Of a stretch of DNA of 64,000 nt, positions 53,631 to 62,512 are shown piece by piece. The DNA is from Microbacterium galbinum. GTDB taxonomy: Bacteria > Actinomycetota > Actinomycetes > Actinomycetales > Microbacteriaceae. Below the pieces are notes generated by a model that was given only the letters and a program-made list of their open reading frames with translations, made no database searches and was not told the DNA's origin. The stretch lies in NCBI RefSeq assembly GCF_023101185.1, contig NZ_CP078077.1, positions 2,943,630 to 3,007,629 of the forward strand. The letters run 5' to 3'. The position numbers and the translations under genes are program-made. Positions within the stretch are counted from its first letter, which is position 1, and every line of letters begins with the position of its first letter.

Positions 53631-54461
53631 TCAGACGGCGCGGAGCAGCGGGAGGAAGGTCTCGAGGATGAGCTCGACACTCACGTGTTCGGGTACGTCG
53701 GCGTCACCGGCCTCGAACTCGGCGAGTTCGATCCCGCGGACGGAGCCCGCGGGGAGCGCCGCGAAGATCGCCGCGAAGATCGCCGCGATCTGGTGGGGCA
53801 GCATCCCCTCCCCGACGCGATAGGCGGCGGGAATGTACCCGGGTTCGAGCACGTCCCAATCGACGTGGATCCAGACGGGCCGGCCGTCGATGAGCTCGAG
53901 AACGCGCTCGAGCGTGCTGTCGGCGGGGGCGAGAACGCGCACTCCGGCGCCGGCGAGGAGGTCACCTTCGGCCGGATCGATGTCACGTCCGCCGACGACG
54001 ATCACCTGGGTCGGGTCGATCCCCGCGCCGTGTCCGCTGTCCCACAGTCCGCAGGCCGCGGCGAGGACCATGCCGCCGAGATAACCGGAATCGGTCGTGT
54101 CGGGCGTGTTGAAGTCGCCGTGCGCATCGATCCAGAGCACGACGGCATCCGGGTGCCGCTCCGCGACGGTCGGGAGCGTGCCGAGGCTCGCGGCGCACGT
54201 GTTGGTCGCGAGCAGCGGGACGGTCCCGGCGTCGATGGCGCCGGCGACCGCGTCCCGCAAGCCGTGCAGCGTGTCGTTCGCTTCGGGAAGAGCGGTGCTC
54301 CAGTCGTCGGTGCGGGAGGGACTCGGCGTGCCGATCGTCGTCGCAGGGGTCCGGAGCAGCGTAGACAGTGCATCGCCGACGCGACGTGCGCCCACGAGTG
54401 CGCCGTCCGTGCGGTCGGCCACGCGGCCCTGGGAGACGATGAGAGAGAACGCTGCAGGCAT
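53631..54461 (-). CDS. Arginase/agmatinase-fold protein with altered metal site
   Basis: The 276-residue ureohydrolase-fold protein keeps IDAHGDF (Asp112, His114, Asp116) and HVDWDVLEP (Asp201, Asp203). The first metal ligand motif GGDHS is replaced by ATNTCAA (Cys89 near the His position), and the last Asp of the DxDxxDP motif is Glu206. Activity on arginine is therefore doubtful. ATG 54461 is used; the frame extends to 54530. Its coding sequence carries a 12-bp tandem repeat at 53758-53790. It lies 47 bases after the FGE-like gene. Confidence 0.8.
   Translation of the reverse strand: MPAAFSLIVSQGRVADRTDGALVGARRVGDALSTLLRTPATTIGTPSPSRTDDWSTALPEANDTLHGLRDAVAGAIDAGTVPLLATNTCAASLGTLPTVAERHPDAVVLWIDAHGDFNTPDTTDSGYLGGMVLAAACGLWDSGHGAGIDPTQVIVVGGRDIDPAEGDLLAGAGVRVLAPADSTLERVLELIDGRPVWIHVDWDVLEPGYIPAAYRVGEGMLPHQIAAIFAAIFAALPAGSVRGIELAEFEAGDADVPEHVSVELILETFLPLLRAV
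53758..53790. repeat. 12-bp tandem repeat inside the arginase-like gene
   Basis: GCCGCGAAGATC occurs at 53758-53769 and 53770-53781, followed by a shortened copy GCCGCGATC at 53782-53790. In the protein it makes IAAIFAAIFAA. The repeats keep the reading frame. Confidence 0.7.
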
Positions 54462-54508
54462 CCTCCCACTCTCCCACGCGGCGCGGATGGGGGCCAAAAC
54501 CGTCCCCG

Positions 54509-55258
54509 TCACCGCTTTCGTGGCGTCCATCCCGACGGCGAGGTACCGTCCTGCAGCGCCCGCTCGCGATCGACCGCGTCAGACCAGCCCTGCGCAGCTC
54601 CGTCGCCATCGAAGCCGCCGCGCGCGACGCGCATCCCCACATCGGGGTGATGCATCCGAGGGGCTCCCCCGCGGCGGACCGAGGCGCGCACACTCCAGGC
54701 GTCGTCGGCGAAGCCGCCCCCGCGGAACGTGCGGTACTCGTCGTAGCGTGCGGGGTCGAGCAGGTCCCAGCACCACTCCCACACGTTGCCGAGGGTGTCG
54801 AACAGGCCGTACAGGTTCGGGATCTTGCCGCCGACCGGTTGCGGGGTCATCACGCCATCGGCGGCTGTCCAGGCGGCATCCGCGAGCGGCGCGTAGTGGG
54901 GGCCGACGGACCCCGCCCGGCACGCGAACTCCCACTCGGCCTCCGTGGGCAGCCGGAACCCCTCGGACGAGACGTCCCAGCTGACGTCCTCCCCGTCGAA
55001 CAGATAGGCGTGTTCGAGCCCTTCCCACTCCGAGAGCGCGTTGCAGAAGTGCACGGCCCGCAGCCAGCTGATGTCGGTCGCCGGTCGGCGGGGATGCGGA
55101 GCGGCTGCGTCCAGGACCTCGGCCATCTGCTCCTGGGTCACCGGGTAGACACCGATCTCGAAGGGCTCGAGATCCACCGGACGCTGCGTCTTCGTGCGCG
55201 CATCCTGCAGCACGATCGAACCGCCGGGGATGCGGCGCAGTTCGATGTCGCTCGTCAC
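54509..55258 (-). CDS. FGE/SUMF1-fold protein lacking the catalytic cysteines
   Basis: The 249-residue protein has the fold's signatures: YPVTQEQMAEVL, ISWLRAVHFCNAL, FRLPTEAEWEFACRAG (101-116) and LGNVWEWCWD (156-165), then RGGGFADDAWSVRASVRRG (179-197). In true formylglycine-generating enzymes the last segment carries the catalytic Cys pair (LCHxxYC); here no Cys is present. It is thus not a sulfatase activator but a member of the wider EgtB/PvdO-like fold. GTG 55258 overlaps the SGNH stop as GTGA. Confidence 0.83.
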   Translation of the reverse strand: MTSDIELRRIPGGSIVLQDARTKTQRPVDLEPFEIGVYPVTQEQMAEVLDAAAPHPRRPATDISWLRAVHFCNALSEWEGLEHAYLFDGEDVSWDVSSEGFRLPTEAEWEFACRAGSVGPHYAPLADAAWTAADGVMTPQPVGGKIPNLYGLFDTLGNVWEWCWDLLDPARYDEYRTFRGGGFADDAWSVRASVRRGGAPRMHHPDVGMRVARGGFDGDGAAQGWSDAVDRERALQDGTSPSGWTPRKR

Positions 55259-56010
55259 CCCGGAGTCCGCTCGGTCCACACCGGGTACTTCGCGGTCCGG
55301 CCATCGCCCGACGACGTGCGCGTGACCCGACGCCGGACCCAGGGGCCGACGTGCTGTCGATAATAGGCGAGCCCGCTCGGTCCCGCTCCCCCGCGCTCGC
55401 TCGGTGCCCACCAGGTCTCGGGCGGTTCGTACCCCAGCGCGTGCAGCACGCGCGCTGCGACCCGATGATGGCCCGCGGCGTTCATGTGCAGGCGGTCCTC
55501 GGACCAGTACGCGCTCTGCGCGAGTTCCCGATCGGGCCAGTTCAGGGCGCGCACCACGTCGGGGCGATCGGCGACGCGTCGCAGCACGGCTTCGGAGAGC
55601 TGATCTCCGCGGCGCTGGATCAGGGACCCCATCGGAAGCTGTCCACTGGGGTTCGCGCCGGAGAGCAGGATCATCGTGACGCCCTCCTCGTCGCATCGGC
55701 GGAGAACGCGGCTGAACGCGTCGGCGATGTGCTCGAGGTCGGTGCGCGGTCGGAGCATGTCGTTGCCCCCGCCGTTGAACGACAGATGCGTGGGACGCAG
55801 CGCCAGAGCGGGTTCGAGCTGCTGCTCGACGATCGGCCACGCGAGTTTGCCGCGGATCGCGAGATTCGCGTACTGGATGGGATGCCCGGCCGCATCGGCC
55901 CACCCCTGGGCGGCGATGTCGGCCCACCCGCGCTCTCGGCCGTCGGGAAGAACGTCGCCGACCCCCTCGGTGAAGGAGTCCCCGATCGCCACGAAACGCA
56001 CGTCTGCCAT
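55255..56010 (-). CDS. SGNH/GDSL-family hydrolase (paralog 2)
   Basis: The 251-residue hydrolase has Ser12 (AIGDSFTEG), the Gly block AIRGKL, Asn83 (GGND) and Asp172/His175 (EDRLHMNAAGHH). Paralog of the enzyme at 25480-26307; both share ANLA(V/I)RGKL and a C-terminal PWVxRRxxxxSSGD...AK tail. Cytoplasmic by lack of signal peptide. The ATG is six bases after TAGGCT. Translationally coupled to the FGE-like gene. Confidence 0.87.
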   Translation of the reverse strand: MADVRFVAIGDSFTEGVGDVLPDGRERGWADIAAQGWADAAGHPIQYANLAIRGKLAWPIVEQQLEPALALRPTHLSFNGGGNDMLRPRTDLEHIADAFSRVLRRCDEEGVTMILLSGANPSGQLPMGSLIQRRGDQLSEAVLRRVADRPDVVRALNWPDRELAQSAYWSEDRLHMNAAGHHRVAARVLHALGYEPPETWWAPSERGGAGPSGLAYYRQHVGPWVRRRVTRTSSGDGRTAKYPVWTERTPG

Positions 56011-56016
56011 CGGACA

Positions 56017-56022
56017 AGCCTA
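56017..56022 (-). promoter_or_regulatory. -10 hexamer of a leaderless promoter
   Basis: TAGGCT, then 6 bases, then the ATG at 56010 of the SGNH gene, placing the SGNH/FGE-like/arginase-like group under its own promoter. Confidence 0.5.
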
Positions 56023-56063
56023 TTCCTGCGGGACCGGACCCCGTACCGATCCCGCAGGCCCGA

Positions 56064-57098
56064 TCAGGCGCGCTTGTCGAGCAGAGCGCGCACGCGCGGG
56101 ATGACCTCGCTGCCGTAGAGCTCGATGCTGCGCATCATCGCCTCGTGCGAGAGCGTTCCGGTGGCGTACTTCAGGTCGAATCGGCCCAGCCCGAGGGTGG
56201 TGATCGTGTCGGCGATCTTCGCGGCCACCCGGTCGGGAGAACCGGCGTAGATCGCGCCCTCCGGCCCGATGTCGTTCTGGAAGCGGGCACGGCTGTACGC
56301 GGGCCAGCCGCGTTCCTTGCCGATCGTGTTGTTCATCGCCTCGAAGCCCGAGTACGCGGCGTCCCATGCCTCCGCATCGGTGTCGGCGATGTGGCCGGGC
56401 GAATGAACGGCGATCGGATGCTTCGTCGTTCCGAAGGAGTCGACCGAGCGGTGATACAGATCGACGAACGGCCGGAATCGCGCGGCCGGACCGCCGATGA
56501 TGGCGAGCATGAGACCGAGTCCGTGGCGTGCGACGCGCACCACGGACTCCGGGCTGCCGCCCACGCCCACCCAGGTCCGCAGACCCTTCTCCGTCTTCGG
56601 GAACACATCCGCGTTCTCGAGCGATGCGCGCATGGACCCGGACCAGGTCACCGGCTGCTCCTTCAGGAGTTCGACGAAGAGTTCGAGCTTCTGCTCGAAC
56701 AGTGCGTCGTAGTCGCGGAGGTCGAAACCGAACAGCGGGAAGGATTCGATGAACGAGCCGCGACCGAGCACGACCTCCGCGCGACCGTTCGACACGGCAT
56801 CGAGGGTCGAGAACCGCTCGAACACGCGCACGGGGTCGTCGGAGGACAGAACCGTGACCGCCGTGCCGAGGCGGATGTTCTCGGTGCGCGCGGCGATCGC
56901 CGAGAGCACCATCTCGGGAGCCGACACCGCGAACTCCTTGCGGTGGTGCTCCCCCACCCCGAAGAAGTCGACGCCCACGGCATCCGCCATCTCTGCCTGC
57001 GCGATGACGTTGCGGATCGTCTGGGCGCCGCTGAGGAGGGTGCCCTCGGCGTCGCGGGTGATGTCGCCGAACGTGTCCAGTCCGAATTCGATGCTCAT
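56064..57098 (-). CDS. LLM-class (luciferase-like) flavin-dependent oxidoreductase
   Basis: F420- or FMN-dependent TIM-barrel oxidoreductase of 344 residues: FGLDTFGD at the start, GVGEHHRKEF (about 46-55), LGTAVTVLSSDDPVR and WVGVGGSPESVVRVARHGLG. The GEHHRKEF motif matches the bacterial luciferase-like group with unknown substrates. ATG has an AGGAAGG site. It stands 53 bases upstream of the SGNH gene and may be read separately. Confidence 0.88.
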   Translation of the reverse strand: MSIEFGLDTFGDITRDAEGTLLSGAQTIRNVIAQAEMADAVGVDFFGVGEHHRKEFAVSAPEMVLSAIAARTENIRLGTAVTVLSSDDPVRVFERFSTLDAVSNGRAEVVLGRGSFIESFPLFGFDLRDYDALFEQKLELFVELLKEQPVTWSGSMRASLENADVFPKTEKGLRTWVGVGGSPESVVRVARHGLGLMLAIIGGPAARFRPFVDLYHRSVDSFGTTKHPIAVHSPGHIADTDAEAWDAAYSGFEAMNNTIGKERGWPAYSRARFQNDIGPEGAIYAGSPDRVAAKIADTITTLGLGRFDLKYATGTLSHEAMMRSIELYGSEVIPRVRALLDKRA

Positions 57099-57152
57099 GT
57101 CATGCCTTCCTATTCAGGTGAATGAACATCGCCGGAGTGTCGGACATTCCCG

Positions 57153-58829
57153 TCATCGTGGAAGCAGCACACCACGCAGGGTGTCGAGACCGACGCCGCC
57201 GATGTCGAGCGCACGCTTGTGGAATGCCTTGAACGAGAAGTCCTCGCCCTCCTGCTGCTGAACGGCCTCGCGCACCTGCTCCCAGATGCGCTGTCCGACC
57301 TTGTATGACGGAGCCTGCCCCGGCCAGCCCAGGTACCTGTTGACCTCGAACTGCACGAACTGGTCGGACATGTTGACGTTCTGGCGCATGAACTCGAGCG
57401 CGTAGTCGGCATCCCACACGCCCGCTCCGTCGAGACGCGGCTTACCGAGGTGCACGCCGATGTCGAGCACGACACGTGCCGCACGCATGCGCTGACCGTC
57501 GAGCATCCCCAGCCGGTCGGCCGGGTCGTCGAGGTACCCGAGCTGCTCCATCAGGCGCTCGGCGTAGAGCGCCCACCCCTCGGCGTGACCCGAGGTGCCG
57601 GCGAGCAGGCGACGCCAGGAGTTGAGCTCGGAACGGTTGTAGACGGCCTGCGCGATCTGCAGGTGATGACCCGGCACACCCTCGTGGTACACGGTGGTGA
57701 GTTCGCGCCAGGTGTCGAACTCCGTCACACCCTCCGGAACGGACCACCACATGCGTCCGGGGCGCGAGAAGTCGTCGGTGGGCCCCGTGTAGTAGATCCC
57801 GCCCTCCTGGGTCGGCGCGATCATGCACTCGATCGTGCGGATCGCCTCGGGGATGTCGAAGTGCGAGGCGGCCAGCTCGGCGACGGCGCGGTCGCTCGTC
57901 TCCTGCATCCAGCGCTGCAGCGCATCGGTGCCGACCAGTTTGCGCGCGGGATCGGCCTCGAGATGCGCCACGGCTTCTTCGACCGTGGACCCCGGCAGGA
58001 TCTCGTTCGCGATCGCGGTCTGTTCGGCGACCATCCGGGCGAGTTCCTCGCGTCCCCACTCATAGGTCTCGTCCAGGTCGATCGTGGCTCCGAGGAATCG
58101 GCGCGAGTTGAGCGCGTAGAGCTCGCGACCGACCGCGTCGACCTCGGTGGCCTCGGGCACGAGTTCCTCGGCGAGGAACCGTCGCAGTTCGCCGTATGCG
58201 ACGCGCGCGGCGGCCGAGTTGTCAGCCAGGGTGCGCGCGAGGGATGCCGGAAGCTGGCCGCTCTCGGGCGTGGCATCGGCCACGAAAGCGGCGAAGAAGC
58301 CGTCATCAGCCGTGTACCGGTCGATCCGGGTCGCCACCTCGACGACCTGTCGGCGGGCCGGCGTCACTCCGCGCGCGATGCCCTCGCGCAGCGTCTCGGT
58401 GTAGCCGCGCAGCGCGTCGGGCACCGCGGCGAGGCGCGTGGCGATGACCGACCAGTCGTCGGCGGATGCCGTGGGCATGAGGTCGAATGCCGAACGCACA
58501 TCCTGTGCCGGTGAAGCGATGACGTTGAGGTCGCGCAGATGCCAATTCGCCTCGTGGAGTTCCAGCTCGAGACGCAGCTCGGCGCCGAGGTCGGCCTTCG
58601 TGACCTCGTCGATCGTGTCGACCGGCTCGAGGGCCGTGAGCGCGTCGAGTGTCTGCCGTGTCGCCGCTGCGATCGCCTCGTGGCCGGCCGGACTCAGATC
58701 GCCGAAGCGGTCGTTGACCTCGTCCCGCCCGATGTAGGTGCCGAGCGTCGGAGCCAGCTCGACCAGAGTGTCGACCCAGTCCTCGGCGACCTTGTCGATG
58801 GCGGTGGGAGTGCGCGGGATGGAAGTCAT
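57153..58829 (-). CDS. DUF885-family putative metallopeptidase
   Basis: The 558-residue helical protein has the zinc-type motif YHEGVPGHHLQ (about 410-420) and downstream EGWALYAE, the arrangement of HExxH-like peptidases in DUF885. Whether it is active is unknown. No signal peptide, so cytoplasmic. ATG 58829 is supported by TAGTGT seven bases upstream; the open frame continues to 58976 without support. The gap to the LLM gene is 54 bases. Confidence 0.87.
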   Translation of the reverse strand: MTSIPRTPTAIDKVAEDWVDTLVELAPTLGTYIGRDEVNDRFGDLSPAGHEAIAAATRQTLDALTALEPVDTIDEVTKADLGAELRLELELHEANWHLRDLNVIASPAQDVRSAFDLMPTASADDWSVIATRLAAVPDALRGYTETLREGIARGVTPARRQVVEVATRIDRYTADDGFFAAFVADATPESGQLPASLARTLADNSAAARVAYGELRRFLAEELVPEATEVDAVGRELYALNSRRFLGATIDLDETYEWGREELARMVAEQTAIANEILPGSTVEEAVAHLEADPARKLVGTDALQRWMQETSDRAVAELAASHFDIPEAIRTIECMIAPTQEGGIYYTGPTDDFSRPGRMWWSVPEGVTEFDTWRELTTVYHEGVPGHHLQIAQAVYNRSELNSWRRLLAGTSGHAEGWALYAERLMEQLGYLDDPADRLGMLDGQRMRAARVVLDIGVHLGKPRLDGAGVWDADYALEFMRQNVNMSDQFVQFEVNRYLGWPGQAPSYKVGQRIWEQVREAVQQQEGEDFSFKAFHKRALDIGGVGLDTLRGVLLPR

Positions 58830-58836
58830 GCGATCC

Positions 58837-58842
58837 ACACTA
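58837..58842 (-). promoter_or_regulatory. -10 hexamer of a leaderless promoter
   Basis: TAGTGT, then 7 bases, then the ATG at 58829 of the DUF885 gene. Confidence 0.5.
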
Positions 58843-58866
58843 ATCCTCGGACGCCGCCGGCCGTGG

Positions 58867-61500
58867 TCAGTGTGCGGCCTCGTTCCAGTCGTGCCCGCGC
58901 CCCACCTGCACGTCGAGCGGCACCGACAGATCCGCGGCGTCGCCCATGCGCGTGCGCACGATGCGCTCGGCGGCATCCCACTCCCCCGGGGCGACCTCGA
59001 GCACGAGCTCGTCGTGGATCTGCAGCAGCACCCGCGAGCGGAGCCCTTCGCGGCGGATGTCGTCGTGGATGTGGAACAGCGCGATCTTCATGATGTCGGC
59101 GGCGCTGCCCTGGATCGGGGCGTTCAGCGCTGCGCGCTCGGCGTTCTCCCGCAGCACGCGGTTCGGGCTGGCGAGGTCGGGGAACGGGCGACGGCGTCCG
59201 AAGATCGTCTCGGTGTAGCCGACCTCCTTGGCCGCGAGAACGGAGGCGCGCAGGTAGTCACGCACGGCGCCGAAGCGCGCGAAGTACTCGATCATGAGCT
59301 GCTTCGCCTCGGACTGCTCGATACGCAGCTGCTTCGAGAGGCCGAACGCCGAGAGGCCGTAGACCAGGCCGTACGACATCGCCTTGACCTTGGTGCGCAT
59401 CGCGGCGGTGACATCGCCCGGCTCGACCCCGAACACCCGAGCGCCGACGAACCGGTGGAGGTCCTCTCCGCTGTTGAAGGCTTCGATCAGGCCCTCATCG
59501 CCCGACAGATGCGCCATGATGCGCATCTCGATCTGGGAGTAGTCGGCCGTGAGCAGCGCTTCGTAGCCGTCGCCGACCTGGAACGCGCTGCGGATGCGCC
59601 GCGATTCCTCGGTGCGCACCGGAATGTTCTGCAGATTCGGGTCGGTGCTCGAGAGCCGCCCGGTCTGGCTTCCGGTCTGCACGTAGGTCGTGTGGATGCG
59701 CGCGTCGTCGCCGATCGCCGTGTCGAGCGACTCGATGATCTGACGCAGCTTGGTGGCCTCGCGGTGCTGCAGCAGCAGGTTGAGGAACGGGTGCGGGTTC
59801 GACTCCTGCAGGTCGGCGAGCACGGCGGCATCCGTCGAGTAGCCCGTCTTCGTCTTGCGCGTCTTGGGCAGCTGGAGATCTTCGAAGAGAACCTCCTGCA
59901 GTTGCTTGGGCGAGCCGAGGTTGAACTCGCGGCCGACGATGCCGAACGCCTCCTGAGCGATGCCCTCGGCGCGGGTCGCGAGTTCGCCGGAGAACGTCGA
60001 CAGCACCTCGTGGGAGACCGCGACCCCGGCCAGTTCCATGTCGGCCAGCGCGAGCAGCGTGGGCAGCTCGATGTCGGTCAGCACGGCGGCCACCGACTCG
60101 GGGATGTCGTCGCGCAGCGCGGTCGCGACGCGCAGCGCGAACCACGCCTCCTGCGCGGGGGTCGCCCCCTCGGTCTCGGGCACGAGCTGAGACGGGTCGG
60201 CCTCGGGGAGCTTCTCACCGAGGTAACGCTCGACCAGGTCGCCGAGAGTCTTGTCGGGGAAGCTCGGGCGCAGGAGCCAGCCGGCGAGGCTCGTGTCGTA
60301 CGCGAGACCGCCGAGGCGGATGCCTGCTCGGTTCAGCGCCTTCAGCTGACCCTTGGCGTCGTGCAGGACCTTGGGGCGATCGGACTCGAGCCAGGAGCGC
60401 AGCTCGTCGGCCGCGGCATCCGTCCAATCGGTCTCGCGAAGCTCCGAGTCGGACGCGACCCCCAGACGGACCGGAAGCCCGCTCTGCGTGAGCACACGGA
60501 GCGCGAGCTCGCCCTGCACGGCTTCCGCCCACGTCGCGAGTTCGGCAGCCACCACCTGCTGCGGAACCGGCAGCTCGACCACCGCGGCCGGGTCTTCGGC
60601 GACCTCGCCGGCGCCGACGGCTTCGAACACGCGCGGCAGCAGTGTGCGGAACTCGAGGCGCGCGAAGATGTCGCGCACGGCCTGCGCGTCGATGGGAGCG
60701 ACTGCCAGATCGTCGGGTGCGACGGGGAGCTCGACGTCGGTGAGCAGACGGTTGAGCTTGCGATTGCGGCGCACGTCGTCGATGTGATCGCGCAGGTTCC
60801 CTCCCACGACCCCCTTGATCTCCTCGGCACGAGCGAGCAGATCGTCGAGCGACCCGAACTGCGTCAACCACTTCACAGCGGTCTTCTCGCCCACCTTGGG
60901 CACGCCGGGCAGATTGTCGCTGGTCTCGCCCACGAGCGCGGCAATGTCGGGGTACTGCTCGGGACGCACGCCGTAGCGCTCCTGCACGGTCACCGGGTCG
61001 TATCGCTTGAGCTGGGACACGCCCTGCACCGACGGGTACAGCAGCGTGACGTCGTCGTTCACGAGCTGGATGGTGTCGCGATCGCCGGAGACGACGAGCA
61101 CCTGATAGCCCTGCTCCGCCCCCTGCGACGACAGGGTGGCGAGGATGTCGTCGGCCTCGATGCCCTCTTTCGTGAGCACCGGGATCGACATCGCCGCGAG
61201 GCAGTCCTGCAGGAGCGGGATCTGACCGCGGAACTCCTGCGGCGTCTCGGACCGCGTCGCCTTGTACTCGGGGTACTCATCGGTGCGGAACGAGTGCCGC
61301 GAGGTGTCGAACGCGATCGCCATGTGCGTCGGCTGCTCGGCCTTGATGAGGTTCACCAGCATCGACAGGAACCCGTAGATCGCGTTCGTGTGCTGGTTGT
61401 CCTTGGTCGTGAAGTTCTCGACCGGCAGCGCGAAGAAGGCGCGATAGGCGAGCGAATGGCCGTCGACGACCATGAGGGTAGGCTTTGCGGAGTCCGTCAC
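58867..61500 (-). CDS. polA: DNA polymerase I
   Basis: Gap-filling and Okazaki-fragment polymerase of 877 residues. N-terminal 5'-3' exonuclease (VVDGHSLAYRAFFAL, DDILATL, VSGDRDTIQLV), a degenerate 3'-5' exonuclease region (about 310-470) without the DxE motif, and a family A polymerase domain with motif A DYSQIEMRIMAHLSG, motif B KAMSYGLVYGLSAFG and motif C QIHDELVLE. GTG 61500 lies six bases after TAGGCT. No proofreading is expected. Confidence 0.96.
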   Translation of the reverse strand: MTDSAKPTLMVVDGHSLAYRAFFALPVENFTTKDNQHTNAIYGFLSMLVNLIKAEQPTHMAIAFDTSRHSFRTDEYPEYKATRSETPQEFRGQIPLLQDCLAAMSIPVLTKEGIEADDILATLSSQGAEQGYQVLVVSGDRDTIQLVNDDVTLLYPSVQGVSQLKRYDPVTVQERYGVRPEQYPDIAALVGETSDNLPGVPKVGEKTAVKWLTQFGSLDDLLARAEEIKGVVGGNLRDHIDDVRRNRKLNRLLTDVELPVAPDDLAVAPIDAQAVRDIFARLEFRTLLPRVFEAVGAGEVAEDPAAVVELPVPQQVVAAELATWAEAVQGELALRVLTQSGLPVRLGVASDSELRETDWTDAAADELRSWLESDRPKVLHDAKGQLKALNRAGIRLGGLAYDTSLAGWLLRPSFPDKTLGDLVERYLGEKLPEADPSQLVPETEGATPAQEAWFALRVATALRDDIPESVAAVLTDIELPTLLALADMELAGVAVSHEVLSTFSGELATRAEGIAQEAFGIVGREFNLGSPKQLQEVLFEDLQLPKTRKTKTGYSTDAAVLADLQESNPHPFLNLLLQHREATKLRQIIESLDTAIGDDARIHTTYVQTGSQTGRLSSTDPNLQNIPVRTEESRRIRSAFQVGDGYEALLTADYSQIEMRIMAHLSGDEGLIEAFNSGEDLHRFVGARVFGVEPGDVTAAMRTKVKAMSYGLVYGLSAFGLSKQLRIEQSEAKQLMIEYFARFGAVRDYLRASVLAAKEVGYTETIFGRRRPFPDLASPNRVLRENAERAALNAPIQGSAADIMKIALFHIHDDIRREGLRSRVLLQIHDELVLEVAPGEWDAAERIVRTRMGDAADLSVPLDVQVGRGHDWNEAAH

Positions 61501-61506
61501 CCTGTC

Positions 61507-61512
61507 AGCCTA
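61507..61512 (-). promoter_or_regulatory. -10 hexamer of a leaderless promoter
   Basis: TAGGCT, then 6 bases, then the GTG at 61500 of polA. Confidence 0.5.
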
Positions 61513-61545
61513 ACGAGGACCACGGACACGCGCTGAGGAGGATGC

Positions 61546-61974
61546 ATGAGCGACGTCGCGACGAGCGAAGGACTCGAGTGGGCCACGGCCCGTGGAATGG
61601 GCGCCCTGGCCGAGAAGATGGGCATCGAGTTCACCGAGTTCAGCATCGAGCGCTCGGTCGGCACGATGCCGGTCGAGGGCAACACCCAGCCGGTGGGCCT
61701 TCTGCACGGCGGCGCATACGTGGTGCTCGGCGAGTCACTGGGGTCGATGGCGGCCAATCTGCACGCGGGCCCCGGGCGGCTGGCGGTCGGTGTCGACATC
61801 AACGCCACGCACACGCGTTCCGCGACCTCGGGGATCGTGACCGGGGTGTGCACGCCGATCCATCTCGGACGCAGCATCGCGGTGCACGAGATCGTGGTGA
61901 CCGACGATCAGGGACGCCGCTGCTCGACCATCCGCATCACCAACATGATCAAGGACGCCCCGAAGGCTCGGTGA
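61546..61974 (+). CDS. PaaI-type hotdog thioesterase
   Basis: Acyl-CoA thioesterase of 142 residues with the family core QPVGLLHGGAYVVLGESLGSMAAN (catalytic His in LHGG, Glu in GES) and VGVDINATHTRSA. The substrate is probably an aromatic or hydroxyphenyl acyl-CoA; unproven. ATG has a GAGGAGG site. Commonly adjacent to polA in actinobacteria. Its 3' end overlaps the convergent GNAT gene by 26 bases. Confidence 0.9.
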   Translation: MSDVATSEGLEWATARGMGALAEKMGIEFTEFSIERSVGTMPVEGNTQPVGLLHGGAYVVLGESLGSMAANLHAGPGRLAVGVDINATHTRSATSGIVTGVCTPIHLGRSIAVHEIVVTDDQGRRCSTIRITNMIKDAPKAR

Positions 61975-62512
61975 TGCCCTCATCCAGCAGCCGCTGGAAG
62001 AGGACGTGGTCCTGCCACTCCCCCGCGATCTCCAGATAGCGCGGGGCGATGCCGATGCGTGTGAAGCCGTTCGCGGCGAGTACCCGCTGGGAGGCGGCGT
62101 TGTGCAGCAGCGTCGCCGCCTGCACGCGGTGCAGTCCCAGGGAATCGCGCGCGTGACGGAGCACTGCGGCGACCGCGCGCGTCGCGAGTCCGCGTCTCGT
62201 CGAGTCCGCGGCGATCCAGTAGCCCAGATCCCCGCTGAGGAACGGCCCGCGCACGATGCCGTTGAGGTTCATCCTGCCGACGATCCGCTCGTCGGGTGCC
62301 GTCACCACGAATCGGATGCTGCGCCCCGTCTGCGCTTCGGCGACGGTGCGGTGTACGTCCCGCTCCTGCCACTCCTCCGTGAAGAACTCCTCGCTGCGAG
62401 CGGGTTCCCAGGGAGCGAGGTGGGCACGATCGGCCGCGTACGCGCGCGCGAGAGCAGCGCCGTCGCCCGTGCGGACCGGACGGAGAGTGTGCTCGGGGTC
62501 GAGCCGGAACAC
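61949..62512 (-). CDS. GNAT acetyltransferase (RimJ/RimL-like)
   Basis: The 187-residue N-acetyltransferase has LRPVRTGDGAALARAYAADR at the start, DLGYWIAADSTRRGLATRAVAAV (acetyl-CoA-binding R/Q-xx-G-x-A type loop, about 95-117) and LHNAASQRVLAANGFTRIGIA near the end. The target, protein N-terminus or small molecule, is unknown. The start codon overlaps the last base of the upstream pdtaR gene, so the two are coupled. Confidence 0.88.
   Translation of the reverse strand: MFRLDPEHTLRPVRTGDGAALARAYAADRAHLAPWEPARSEEFFTEEWQERDVHRTVAEAQTGRSIRFVVTAPDERIVGRMNLNGIVRGPFLSGDLGYWIAADSTRRGLATRAVAAVLRHARDSLGLHRVQAATLLHNAASQRVLAANGFTRIGIAPRYLEIAGEWQDHVLFQRLLDEGITEPSGRP

Noticed and set aside
58738..61536. 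Very long plus-strand open frame (932 residues) opposite polA
   Set aside because: Antisense shadow of a high-GC gene: Arg/His/Gly/Asp-rich with no domain, while polA has every family A motif.
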